Assembly (NCBI GenBank): GCA_029863385.1
Contig: JAOTVU010000040.1
Location: forward strand, 1 to 33,684
Direction of reading: 5' to 3'
From: Acidimicrobiia bacterium
GTDB taxonomy: Bacteria > Actinomycetota > Acidimicrobiia > Acidimicrobiales > SZUA-35
DNA: 33,684 bases
Positions 16,080 to 23,986 of the stretch are shown here, piece by piece. The number at the start of each line of letters is the position of its first letter. Within the stretch, counting starts at the first letter, position 1. Made by a program: the position numbers and the translations under genes. The notes beneath the pieces were generated by a model, which worked only from the letters and a program-made list of their open reading frames with translations, was not told the DNA's origin and did not search any database.

Positions 16080-16880
16080 ATGACCGATCGCCTGGAACGC
16101 CTCCGCAAACTCCGTCGTGAGCCCCCGCCGCTGCAGCCGGTCGAGGTGCTGGAGAGGGTCGAACGGTCTCCCCGGCTACTTCGCATCACCCTGACCGGTG
16201 ACGGCCTGAAAACCCTGGAGGTCGACCAGCCGGCGGCCAGCGTCCGATTGTTGGTACCGGGGCCCGGCGATGACGAGCTGGAGATGCCGACCTGGGACGG
16301 CAACGAGTTCCTGCGGGCCGACGGGACGCGGCCGCTGCTGCGGACCTTCACCCCGCTTCGGGTCGACAACGACGCCGGTCGCATGGATCTGGAGATCGTG
16401 CGGCACGACGGGGGAGCGGTGTCAGGGTGGGCCGAGACGGTGTCGCCCGGTGATCCGGCCGCCGTCAACGGTCCGGGCCGGGGGTTCGATCTGCCCGACG
16501 GGGTCACCCGGCTGTTGCTGCTCGGCGACGAGACGGCGCTACCGGCGGTGGCCCAGCTCATGGAGTGGATGCCGGACGAGGTGGAGGTCGAGGCCCACGT
16601 CGAGGTGGTCACCGACGACGCGGTTGTGTCGATGCCCGACGGCAGTGCCGTTGCCGATGGCCGAGCCGTCACCTGGCATGTGTGCGATCCGCCGGGCGCG
16701 GCCCTGGTGGAGCTGGCCCAATCGTTGACCGCCGACGATCTGCCCGACACCACCCACCTGTGGGCGGCGGGCGAGGCCTCGGCCATGCAGGCCATCCGCA
16801 ACCACCTGTTCGACGATCTAGGCCTGGCCCGCTCCCGGGCGACGGTTCGAGGGTACTGGAAGCCGGCGACCGAGTCTTGA
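16080..16880 (+). CDS. Siderophore-interacting protein (FAD/NAD(P)H ferric reductase)
   Basis: Protein of 266 aa of the SIP/ViuB family, cytoplasmic flavoproteins that release iron from imported ferric siderophores. The FAD-binding RxFTP motif (LLRTFTPLRV), the nucleotide-binding LLLLGDETALPAVAQLME and the C-terminal HLWAAGEASAMQAIRNHL and RGYWKP blocks are all present. No siderophore transporter or biosynthesis gene is nearby. An internal 138-bp segment (16476-16613) is repeated at 17207-17344. Confidence 0.9.
   Translation: MTDRLERLRKLRREPPPLQPVEVLERVERSPRLLRITLTGDGLKTLEVDQPAASVRLLVPGPGDDELEMPTWDGNEFLRADGTRPLLRTFTPLRVDNDAGRMDLEIVRHDGGAVSGWAETVSPGDPAAVNGPGRGFDLPDGVTRLLLLGDETALPAVAQLMEWMPDEVEVEAHVEVVTDDAVVSMPDGSAVADGRAVTWHVCDPPGAALVELAQSLTADDLPDTTHLWAAGEASAMQAIRNHLFDDLGLARSRATVRGYWKPATES
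16476..16613 (+). repeat. Direct repeat copy 1 (inside siderophore-interacting gene)
   Basis: This 138-bp segment matches 17207-17344 at an offset of 731 bp with 7 mismatches, all in the last 45 bp; the first 93 bp are identical. It encodes the NAD(P)-binding LLLLGDETALPA region. Confidence 0.95.
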
Positions 16881-17143
16881 ACGGCCCAGAGCCGGGAGGT
16901 GGTGGGATTGCTGCTGGAGCGGAGGTCGGGCCTCACCGCTCGGCCGGCAACTGCTCGGGCAGCGAAATCGGGCCAGGTGCGAGCGTTGCGCCGGGTGGTG
17001 GCGGTGGCGATCTCGAGGAGCTGATCGGGGTATCGGTCGGGGTGGGCCATGATCAGCTGGCGGATGATCCGTCTGGTGTCGCGGGTTCCGGCCCGGGCCG
17101 ACAACCAGGCGATGAGGGGGCTGGTGGCGTCAACCGTTGTCAC
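16881..17143 (-). pseudogene. Antisense coding-like fragment, probable gene remnant
   Basis: From a GTG at 17143 the minus strand reads about 85 codons with strong GC3 bias and protein-like composition, including LIAWLSARAGTRDTRRIIRQ and ARTWPDFAARAVAG, before running antisense into the end of the siderophore-interacting gene. The sequence vaguely recalls helical cap segments of alpha/beta hydrolases, but I cannot name it. With the repeat copy downstream, this fills the gap 16881-17421, which holds no intact gene. Confidence 0.3.
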
Positions 17144-17206
17144 CGGGATCGCAGGATCTGACCGCTCAAGTTCTCGTCAGCCCCTGAACAAGCGCGGTTC
17201 GAAGTA

Positions 17207-17371
17207 GGCCGGGGGTTCGATCTGCCCGACGGGGTCACCCGGCTGTTGCTGCTCGGCGACGAGACGGCGCTACCGGCGGTGGCCCAGCTCATGGAGTGGG
17301 TGCCGGACGAGGTCGTGATCGAGGCCCATGTCGAGGTCATCACCGGCCTGCTGGAAGCCGAGGGACTTTAG
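17207..17371 (+). pseudogene. Partial second copy of siderophore-interacting protein gene
   Basis: Positions 17207-17344 repeat 16476-16613. The frame is kept and encodes GFDLPDGVTRLLLLGDETAL, then AQLMEWVPDEVVIEAHVEVI, followed by an unrelated short tail (GLLEAEGL) and a stop at 17371. Substitutions are conservative at protein level (M/V, V/I, V/I) apart from one E/V. No start codon or FAD domain is attached, so this is a remnant of a paralog or of a recombination event. Confidence 0.8.
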
Positions 17372-17421
17372 CCTCTTCAGCCTGCAGCCGATCGGCGGAG
17401 AATGAAGCAGAGGAGGCTTCG

Positions 17422-18045
17422 ATGCGGCTCGGTCATGGTGGCGTCTGTCTGGTCTGGGTGCTGGTGACCCTCGCGGCCTGTATCCCTCCTCCGCCACCGT
17501 CGGCAGAGACGAAGGCTCTGGAGCAATGGCTGCTGACGGCGGATGAGGTCGGTGCCGGGTTTGAGGAGACCTACCGGGGGACGGCAGGCTTCGATGAGGG
17601 CAAGCTCTGCCCGTCGGCCGCCGACGTGATTCCCGAACACGGTGTGGTGAAAGTCGATCTGGAGCGGGGTTCGGACTCCGATCGGGCCGAGTTGTCGGAG
17701 ATCCTCTGGGTGGTGGAGCCTGGCGAAATGGATCGGCTGTTTGCGACGTTCGAGACGGCGCAGCTCGCCTGCGATGGTCAGCAATGGAGGGACTACGGCG
17801 ACGTCAAGACCTTCACGGCGGTCGTTGCGCCTGATCTGGGGGATGGGTGTCTCGCCGGTCGATTGCAGTTCGGTGATGATCCCGAACAGGGGTGGCAGGA
17901 GTTCACGGTGACGGTCCGCCATGGCGACATCCTTGCCGAGTTCATACTGTCCGATGAGGCTGCCGGTTCCTCCGAGGGCGCGGCGATCAGTGATGATGAG
18001 TTCTACGCGATCGTCTCCGGTGCGCTGGCCAAGCTCCCTGATTGA
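17422..18045 (+). CDS. Lipoprotein of unknown function
   Basis: Protein of 207 aa from ATG 17422, with AGAGGAGG 6 nt upstream. The signal sequence ends in the lipobox LAAC (VCLVWVLVTLAAC), followed by a Pro-rich spacer (IPPPPPS) and a soluble domain beginning ALEQWLLTADEVGAGFEE. That opening and the spaced cysteines (GKLCPSA, AQLACDG, GDGCLAG) resemble the extracellular sensor-type lipoproteins common in actinobacteria, but I cannot assign a family firmly. It lies at the edge of the decayed zone but is itself intact. Confidence 0.75.
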   Translation: MRLGHGGVCLVWVLVTLAACIPPPPPSAETKALEQWLLTADEVGAGFEETYRGTAGFDEGKLCPSAADVIPEHGVVKVDLERGSDSDRAELSEILWVVEPGEMDRLFATFETAQLACDGQQWRDYGDVKTFTAVVAPDLGDGCLAGRLQFGDDPEQGWQEFTVTVRHGDILAEFILSDEAAGSSEGAAISDDEFYAIVSGALAKLPD

Positions 18046-18074
18046 CCGCTGAAACCGGGCCAGATCGACCATCG

Positions 18075-18703
18075 ATGGCCCGGTCCCGTTTCCCCCGGTT
18101 CTGTGCAGCCCTGTTCTTCGTGGTGGGGGCAGGGCTGATCGCGTTGGCGGTCAATTCGTCAGACGGCGTACTGGCCCCGTTGGCCTATTCGGTCGGGGCC
18201 CTCTACCTGGTCGTCGCCGTACTCGCATGGCGGGCTGGCACCCAACGTCTCGCGATGTGGGCCTGGACGGCGTGGTTGCTAACGGTGGTCGGGTTCATCG
18301 CCGGCATCTTGGTGGCAGGACTCGCCGGTGACCTCCTGGATCTGGACCTTGGTCAGCATCGAATCTCACCGGGTTCCAGGCCGTTACGGCCACCGTCGTG
18401 TTTTGGGCCTTCTCGCTCGTTCCCGCCGTTGTCGGCGTTCTCCTCGGCGTCCGGGCAGCTCGGACCACCGCCAGGATCGGACTCGCTGCGGCGATCGTCA
18501 ATGGCCTCACGCTCACGATCATCGTTGCGCTGCTCATCTCAGACCTCGCCTCGCTACCGCGCCAGGACCCGGACAACCCGAACGGACGCCCACCGAGTTC
18601 GCCGAGGCCGTTCCTGTCCAGCGGCCTCAGCCGAAAACGCGCTGCGCCACGAACGACAGAACGTTCAGCCCAGCGAACCCGACAGCGAGAGCGGCGCCGA
18701 TGA
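18075..18703 (+). pseudogene. Multi-span membrane protein interrupted by a frameshift
   Basis: From ATG 18075 the protein has about three hydrophobic segments (FCAALFFVVGAGLIALAV, YSVGALYLVVAVLAW, WAWTAWLLTVVGFIAGILVA). Near 18340-18355 coding character moves to another frame, which continues NLTGFQAVTATVVFWAFSLV and then two more helices before DLASLPRQDPDNP. A net loss of one base explains this. The tail to the stop at 18703 becomes Arg/Ser-rich and overlaps the convergent gene by 77 bp, so the original C-terminus may also be altered. The family is unknown. Confidence 0.55.
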
Positions 18704-19016
18704 TCGCCGGAACCCGTCCATCGGGGCGTCCGAGCCGCACTGCCTGGCGGCCCAGGACGACCGCCGCGACGCCGGGCAGGGCAGAAATCACCAGCGCAGG
18801 TATCGCGGCGATGAGGACAGTCCAGGCGGCTGACTCGTTCTCGTCGCCGCCGAGCCACGAGTAGATCCCCTCACCAATGACGAACGCCGCCACCAATGAC
18901 ACGGGATAAAGCGCCAGGAACCACCAGGCCCGACGGTAGGCGACGTCCGCACCGCGTCGATCATCTTGTGGCGCCCCGATGACGTCTCCCCGAGATGATT
19001 TCCTCCCAGCGAACAC
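18627..19016 (-). CDS. Small membrane protein, DUF4190-like
   Basis: Protein of about 129 aa with three hydrophobic segments: WWFLALYPVSLVAAFVIG, WTVLIAAIPALVISALPGVA, and AIIGAALAVGFAGLNVLSFVA. The pattern of an LGRQAVRLGR loop between paired helices resembles DUF4190-type proteins of unknown function. GTG 19016 is preferred because AGGAG lies 6 nt upstream; the ATG at 19022 directly abuts that AGGAG. It is convergent with the frameshifted membrane gene. Confidence 0.65.
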   Translation of the reverse strand: MFAGRKSSRGDVIGAPQDDRRGADVAYRRAWWFLALYPVSLVAAFVIGEGIYSWLGGDENESAAWTVLIAAIPALVISALPGVAAVVLGRQAVRLGRPDGRVPAIIGAALAVGFAGLNVLSFVAQRVFG

Positions 19017-19098
19017 GTTCATCTCCTTTCAATCATCTTGTTGTAGGCGACTGTTGCTGCCAGCTCACGGGCGGAGCGGCGTCCCTCGACCTCGACTG

Positions 19099-19608
19099 CT
19101 AGGCCAGATCGATCGTGACCGGCACCGCGCGCGACAAGGTGTGACCGACCGGCGACGTGCCCACCACCTTGTCGTGCATCGCTTGGATCTCCTCCGGCGA
19201 TGCGTCACTGTCGATGTTGACCCGTACCGAGATGCTCTCGTATCCGGCATTGCCCTGGGACAGGCCGAGGAACGTGTGCAGATCGAGGTCTCCCTCGAGT
19301 TCGATGGTGAGGTCTTTCAGCTCGATCCCGGCGGCGGTTGCGTTGGCGGCATAGCCGACCGCCAGGCAGTTTCCGAGCGCGGCCAGCAGCTGCTCCACCG
19401 GATTGGGTCCGGAATCGGTGCCTCCGAGCCCACCGGGCTCGTCCGAAGGTATGGGGGCGAAGTCACGAATCCTGGCCTCGGAGCGGAATCCCCCCTTCCA
19501 ACTCACGCTGGCGTTCCACTGGGTCGCGGCGACCTCGGGCTGCTCCTGGATCTTGCCGGCCAAGCCGGCAACGGCCTCCATGTTGACATCGTTCAGTGGC
19601 GCGGACAT
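19099..19608 (-). CDS. OsmC family protein
   Basis: Protein of 169 aa of the OsmC/Ohr fold. It has the SWKGGFRSEARIRDF N-terminal strand, GPNPVEQLLAALGNCLAVGYAANA with the peroxidatic-position Cys81, a central ELEGDLDLHTFLGL, and a C-terminal TSPVGHTLSRAVPVTI. The second cysteine typical of Ohr/OsmC peroxidases is absent; the position is TSPV. Organic hydroperoxide reduction by the classical two-Cys mechanism is therefore doubtful, though single-Cys relatives are common. No regulator is adjacent. Confidence 0.85.
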   Translation of the reverse strand: MSAPLNDVNMEAVAGLAGKIQEQPEVAATQWNASVSWKGGFRSEARIRDFAPIPSDEPGGLGGTDSGPNPVEQLLAALGNCLAVGYAANATAAGIELKDLTIELEGDLDLHTFLGLSQGNAGYESISVRVNIDSDASPEEIQAMHDKVVGTSPVGHTLSRAVPVTIDLA

Positions 19609-19706
19609 ACGGCATCTCCTGGGTCTGCTGCGCCTGGCGTCAGCTTAGGTCGATCCGGCCGAGCTGAACAAACGTGGCCACGGATCGGCGGGCCGGCCCC
19701 ATCAGC

Positions 19707-20849
19707 TCAGGCCGGTGCGTAGCGGGCGAGGCCGTCGACCGAGGTGCGGACGAAGTCGCCGATGGTACGAAGGTGTTCGAGGTGGGCGTAGGTTTCGCTC
19801 TCGGCCATGTCGCCCCACGACCGCTCGCGGAACAGGACCTTCATGTAGTCGTTGACCGTGCCCTCACCCACAGCACCCTCGTGCAGATCACGGCCGGCCT
19901 GGCGGATGATCTCCAGCCGGTCCTCGTGGTGATCGATGATGTGTTCCGACCGACCGCTCAGATCGGTGAAAGGATGACCGTGGGCCGGCAGCGCGATGGC
20001 GACGTCGTTGATGCCGGCCATGCGGTGCAGCGAAGCGAAGAACAGGGCCAGCGGATCGGTGTGGAGCGTCAACCCGCTGATGTGCGGGGTGATCGTCGGG
20101 AGGACGTGATCGCCGGTGAGCACCACGCCGTGCTCCGGGTCGTAGAGGCACAGGTGGTCGTGGGTGTGGCCGGGGGTGTGCATCGCCAGCCACTCTCGGC
20201 GGGCCAGGCGAATGGTCTGCCCGTCGATCAACGGCTGGGTCGGCTTCAGCGGCCCGGCGAGGCCGGACGACGTCGGGTCGTCGGCCCACAGCCGCTCCAG
20301 GAACTCCCGGGGCGGCCCGGTGCGCTGCCCACCCCACGGCGTCGGCCGGCCCAGGTACCGTTCGATGGCGTCGATCCGCTCCTCGGCCGAGTTGAACACC
20401 AGGTCGGCCGAATCCTCCGACGGCCTACCGTCCTCGTCGACCGTGGCCTCACCGGAACCGTCGAACAGGGTCAGGAACGACTTGTGGGTGACGACATCCG
20501 CACCGGTCTCGTGGCGAAGACGGTAGGCCCCACCGAAATGGTCGGGATGGGAGTGGGTGACGACCACGGTGTGCACGTCGCTCACCCGATAGCCGGCCCG
20601 CTCGAGACGATCGACCAGGTGGCCCCACGATTCGGCGCCGGGCAGCCCGGGATCGACCACGGCGATTCCACGCTCGTCCTCCAGCACGTAGCAGTTCACG
20701 TGTCCGAGGCCCGGCATGCTGATCGGCAGCTGGGTTCGAAGGACTCCGGGCGCAACCTCGGTGACGTCTTCGGTCGCCTCTTCCTGCTCCTGTTTGCGCG
20801 GTCTGTCCAAGCAGACAACGTTATTACGGTGGCGGCAAGGAAGTGACAT
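19707..20849 (-). CDS. MBL-fold metallo-hydrolase
   Basis: Protein of 380 aa of the metallo-beta-lactamase superfamily. The metal motif THSHPDHFGGA (His99, His101, Asp103, His104) is complete, followed by the later ligand HTPGHTHDHLCLY, the bridging Asp in VVLTGDHVLP and LPAHGHPFTD. The C-terminal about 100 residues are helical. The layout resembles hydroxyacylglutathione-hydrolase-like or LACTB2-like hydrolases; the substrate is unknown. ATG 20849 has AGGG 4-5 nt upstream, but the first 28 residues are polar and weakly conserved-looking, so a later start is possible. It diverges from the next gene with 42 bp between starts. Confidence 0.85.
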   Translation of the reverse strand: MSLPCRHRNNVVCLDRPRKQEQEEATEDVTEVAPGVLRTQLPISMPGLGHVNCYVLEDERGIAVVDPGLPGAESWGHLVDRLERAGYRVSDVHTVVVTHSHPDHFGGAYRLRHETGADVVTHKSFLTLFDGSGEATVDEDGRPSEDSADLVFNSAEERIDAIERYLGRPTPWGGQRTGPPREFLERLWADDPTSSGLAGPLKPTQPLIDGQTIRLARREWLAMHTPGHTHDHLCLYDPEHGVVLTGDHVLPTITPHISGLTLHTDPLALFFASLHRMAGINDVAIALPAHGHPFTDLSGRSEHIIDHHEDRLEIIRQAGRDLHEGAVGEGTVNDYMKVLFRERSWGDMAESETYAHLEHLRTIGDFVRTSVDGLARYAPA

Positions 20850-20891
20850 TCGGCCCTGACGACGCCCGACACGCCGGCGCAGATTTGCAGT

Positions 20892-21632
20892 ATGAGGAAG
20901 CTTTCATCGACACGGCTGTTCCTGGGCCTGTTCGTCACATCGATCCTGGCCAATGCGGTGCTGGGGATCTGGGCTCTGTTGTCCGGCGACTTCGGCGAGA
21001 CCCAGGGCAAGATCCTGGGAACGAGTTTTCTGGTGTCGGCGGCGATGCTCAGTATTCTGATCAACATCCCCGCCTCCCGGCGTCGGGTCCTCTGGCCGGC
21101 CCCGTTGGTGGGCGGCGGCGCCGGCGCCCTGGGCTTCGTGCTCTTCATTGCCCTGATCTGGGCCGAGCCTGACGGCGAGAACTGGTTCAGACTGGCCGGG
21201 TCGTTGTTGGTCGTAGCGGCCGGGGCGACGCTGGCCTCCAGCCTGGCGTTGATCGACAGCCCGGGGCGGCTTCGGTTGGTGCACCCGATCGTCGACTCCC
21301 TCATCGCGGTGCTTGCCGTCACCGTCATCTACGGGCTGTGGCTGGAGCCCGATACCGAATCTTACGCCCGCCTGGTCGGTGTCGAGGGTGTGCTGGTGGC
21401 GGCCGCAACGCTGCTGGTGCCCGTGCTGTCCCGGTTCGCCTCCCGTCGCGAGGTGGACCGCGGGATGGTCCCGCTTGCCGGGGCGCCGGCGGTCCGCTTC
21501 TGCCCGTCGTGTGGAGGGCCGGTCCAGCCCCAGCCGCTCGGCTCTGAGACGGCCACCGTCTGTGACCGCTGCGGTCTGGGGTTCATGGTCGGACTGCCGG
21601 TGGAGCGGGACGCGTTGAGCAGCGTTCCCTGA
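20892..21632 (+). CDS. Multi-span membrane protein with C-terminal zinc ribbon
   Basis: Protein of 246 aa with about six hydrophobic segments (for example LFLGLFVTSILANAVLGIWA and GALGFVLFIALIWA) followed by a cytoplasmic-type zinc ribbon, FCPSCGGPV with VCDRCGLGF about 20 residues later (CxxC...CxxC). I do not recognise a family. The ribbon suggests a structural or protein/nucleic-acid interaction module on a membrane anchor. Confidence 0.7.
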   Translation: MRKLSSTRLFLGLFVTSILANAVLGIWALLSGDFGETQGKILGTSFLVSAAMLSILINIPASRRRVLWPAPLVGGGAGALGFVLFIALIWAEPDGENWFRLAGSLLVVAAGATLASSLALIDSPGRLRLVHPIVDSLIAVLAVTVIYGLWLEPDTESYARLVGVEGVLVAAATLLVPVLSRFASRREVDRGMVPLAGAPAVRFCPSCGGPVQPQPLGSETATVCDRCGLGFMVGLPVERDALSSVP

Positions 21633-21741
21633 GTCGCGGCTGGGCTCCGGGACAGCCCGGAGCCCACCGTCGATCCGCAACGGATTCGGATTATGCAGCG
21701 AATCAGTACGAGATGAGTTCGATCGCGTCGAACTCCACACG

Positions 21742-22275
21742 ATGCTCACCGAGCAGATGCTGCGACGGTCGCCGGTGCTCGCCGAGCTGGTCCCGATCGC
21801 GGCCGCCCACCACGAGAAGGCTGACGCCTCCGGCTACCACAAGGGTCTCGGCACCGGGGCCTGCGACCGTCGTGCCGCAGTCCTCTGTGCCGCCGACGCC
21901 CACATCGCGTTGACCACCGACCGGGCCGACCGACCGGCCATGCCCGACAAACTGGCGGCCGCCGGACTTCGCCAGCAGGCCGCAACCGGTGTCCTGGAAC
22001 CGGACGCCGTGAGCGCAGTGCTCACGGCCGCCGGTCAGCAGGTCGGCGCGGCCGCCGGTGTCCCGCGCCGCAGGCATCCCGGTGGATTGACCAACCGTGA
22101 GATGGACGCGCTCCGCCTGGCGGCCCGTGGGCTCACCACCAGGGAGATCGCCGAACGGCTCTTCATCTCGCCGAAGACGGCGGATCACCACATCCAGCAC
22201 GTCTACACGAAGATCGGGGTGTCGACCCGGGCGGCCGCTGCCCTCTGGGCGACACGGCACGCGGTGGTCGGCTAA
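21742..22275 (+). pseudogene. 5'-truncated HD-GYP/LuxR regulator
   Basis: The 177-aa frame from ATG 21742 begins inside an HD-GYP-like domain (VPIAAAHHEKADASGYHKGL, the HHE..DGSGYP region) and ends in a LuxR HTH (LTNREMDALRLAARGLTTREIAERLFISPKTADHHIQHVYTKI). Homology continues upstream of the ATG in frame (DEFDRVELHT, from 21712) and then disappears, with no coding sequence for the N-terminal HD residues before it. Relatives with this arrangement are normally several hundred residues longer. The HTH could still be made as a free DNA-binding module; catalytic function should be lost. Confidence 0.65.
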
Positions 22276-22355
22276 CCATTGGGAGGAGGCGAGGGCGAGC
22301 GTCCGGCGAATGGTCTACGGTTTTTGCATATCAGCCTGTCGGAAGGAGCAGAGGA

Positions 22356-23168
22356 ATGGAGCTTCCGCAGTTTTCGCTGGAGGGCAAGGTCGCCGTCGTG
22401 ACCGGGGCGAGTCGGGGTATCGGCGAAGCAACCGCCATGCTGCTTGCCAAGGTCGGTGCCGACGTTGTCGTCATCAGCAGGGACCAGGACCAGCTGGAAC
22501 GTGTTGCTCATGCCATCGGTGAATATGGCCGGCGGGCCGTCCCGATCGCCGCTCACCTCGGGCGTATGGATCAGCTGGCGCCCGTCATCGACCGCACCGT
22601 GGAGGAGCTGGGTCGGCTTGATGTTCTGGTGAACAACGCCGGCACCAACTTCTTCGCTCCCGCCATCGACATGGACGAGCGCGGCTGGGACTCCATCATG
22701 AACCTCGACCTGAAGGGTCTGTTCTTCCTGTCGCAGGCCGCAGCCCGTTACATGAAGGACAACGGCGGTGGGACGATCGTCAACGTCTCGTCACTCTCCG
22801 GGATCGATGCACAGCTGAACACGGGTCACTACTCGATCGCCAAAGCCGGGGTCATCATGGCGACGAAGGTCATGGCGCTCGAGTGGGCGGCGTTCGGCAT
22901 CCGCGTCAACAGCGTCGCGCCCGGCACGGTCGACACCCGCCTCCTCAATGCGGCGCTTGAGGTCCTGCCGGCCGACCTGGCCGAGCGGACGCTCGAGCAG
23001 ATGCGGAACGTGACGCCGATGGGTCGACTCGGCGAACCAAGCGAAATCGCCGACGTCATCCTGTATCTGGCCACCCCGGCCTCGAGCTACGTCACCGGTC
23101 AGACATTTGCCGTGGACGGCGGGGCGGCGCTTTACGCTGCGACCAACGCAGTCAGATTGGACGTGTAG
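22356..23168 (+). CDS. SDR family oxidoreductase
   Basis: Protein of 270 aa, classical short-chain dehydrogenase/reductase: cofactor motif TGASRGIG (16-23), VNNAG (92-96), catalytic Ser in VNVSSLSG, Tyr159-x-x-x-Lys163 (YSIAK), and the C-terminal SYVTGQTFAVDGG. FabG-like; the substrate is unknown. GGAAGGAG lies 7 nt before the ATG. Confidence 0.92.
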   Translation: MELPQFSLEGKVAVVTGASRGIGEATAMLLAKVGADVVVISRDQDQLERVAHAIGEYGRRAVPIAAHLGRMDQLAPVIDRTVEELGRLDVLVNNAGTNFFAPAIDMDERGWDSIMNLDLKGLFFLSQAAARYMKDNGGGTIVNVSSLSGIDAQLNTGHYSIAKAGVIMATKVMALEWAAFGIRVNSVAPGTVDTRLLNAALEVLPADLAERTLEQMRNVTPMGRLGEPSEIADVILYLATPASSYVTGQTFAVDGGAALYAATNAVRLDV

Positions 23169-23177
23169 CGTCGGAGG

Positions 23178-23678
23178 TCAGCCGCCGAAGGCCTCATCGA
23201 AGAGCGCCGTGAGCGTCGGGTCGGCCGGGCCGCTGTAGCCGCAGTAGTTGACGGTGCCGTTGGCAGCGGTGATGAGATACGGTTCGCCGACCTGGAAGTC
23301 GATCCCGCCGATGAGTGCTTCAAGTCCCTGCTCGGCGTGGAGCTGAACGGTGTCGGCCTCCTCGGCGCCGGCGTACCAGGTGTCGACGTCGAGCGTGATC
23401 GTCTCACCCTCGACGCTGGTGACGGTGCCCTGGAATGCGGGCGCCATCTGCGACAGCGTGGCGGCGTCTACCGGGAGGCACGAGGCCATGGCGTTGCTCT
23501 CGCCGAGATCCAGCTCCAATATTGCGCCGGTGGCGGCGTCGCCTGCCGCCTCATCGCTTGAGCTCTCGGCGTCGCCGCCGCAAGAGGTGGCCAAGCCGCA
23601 GGTGAGGAGGACGGCGAAAAGGGTCGGGACAAGTTTCGGGGACAGGGCCTGGAGAGGCCGGGTTGCGGTGCGTTTCAT
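23178..23678 (-). CDS. Lipoprotein of unknown function
   Basis: Protein of 166 aa from ATG 23678. The signal peptide ends in the lipobox LATSC, followed by an acidic Ser/Ala linker and a compact beta-rich domain (FQGTVTSVEGETITLDVDTW, then GEPYLITAANGTVNYCGYSG and TALFDEAF). Small actinobacterial lipoproteins with an FxGTVxxVxG...CGxSG pattern are common, but their role is not known to me. An AGAAGAG stretch about 5 nt before the ATG may act as ribosome site. It is convergent with the SDR gene, with a 9-bp gap. Confidence 0.8.
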   Translation of the reverse strand: MKRTATRPLQALSPKLVPTLFAVLLTCGLATSCGGDAESSSDEAAGDAATGAILELDLGESNAMASCLPVDAATLSQMAPAFQGTVTSVEGETITLDVDTWYAGAEEADTVQLHAEQGLEALIGGIDFQVGEPYLITAANGTVNYCGYSGPADPTLTALFDEAFGG

Positions 23679-23986
23679 CGCTCTTCTCTTCGTGGATCCG
23701 CCGAGCCCATCGGCGGCGTTGATCGTATGGTTCTTTGACGAACACGACGACCTTCTGGTTCCCGCACGGCGATGTCGGTTGGCCGACCTCGCCAATAACA
23801 AACAAAGGTTCGAGAATCAAGAGTACATGCACGGATTCTGGATATATTCGCCGTAGTCCACGAACACGGATCAAGGATTTCCGAAGAAACTGCAATCCAA
23901 CTTCGCCGTTTTCTACGTACAACTCATGAACTTCAGCCTGTTTGTGCGCACGTCCGCTGGAATCGATCGATCAAGGAAAACCAGAC
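23679..23986. other. AT-richer divergent intergenic region
   Basis: These 308 bp separate the divergent lipoprotein and YceI genes. The sequence is visibly more AT-rich than its surroundings (for example GGATATATTC near 23840) and contains TTGACG near 23737. It presumably holds both promoters, but I cannot place paired -35/-10 boxes with confidence, and I see no coding frame of quality. Confidence 0.4.

Noticed and set aside
19674..20846. Long plus-strand open frame opposite the MBL-fold gene
   Set aside because: The minus strand carries complete metal-binding motifs; the plus-strand frame has no recognisable protein features.
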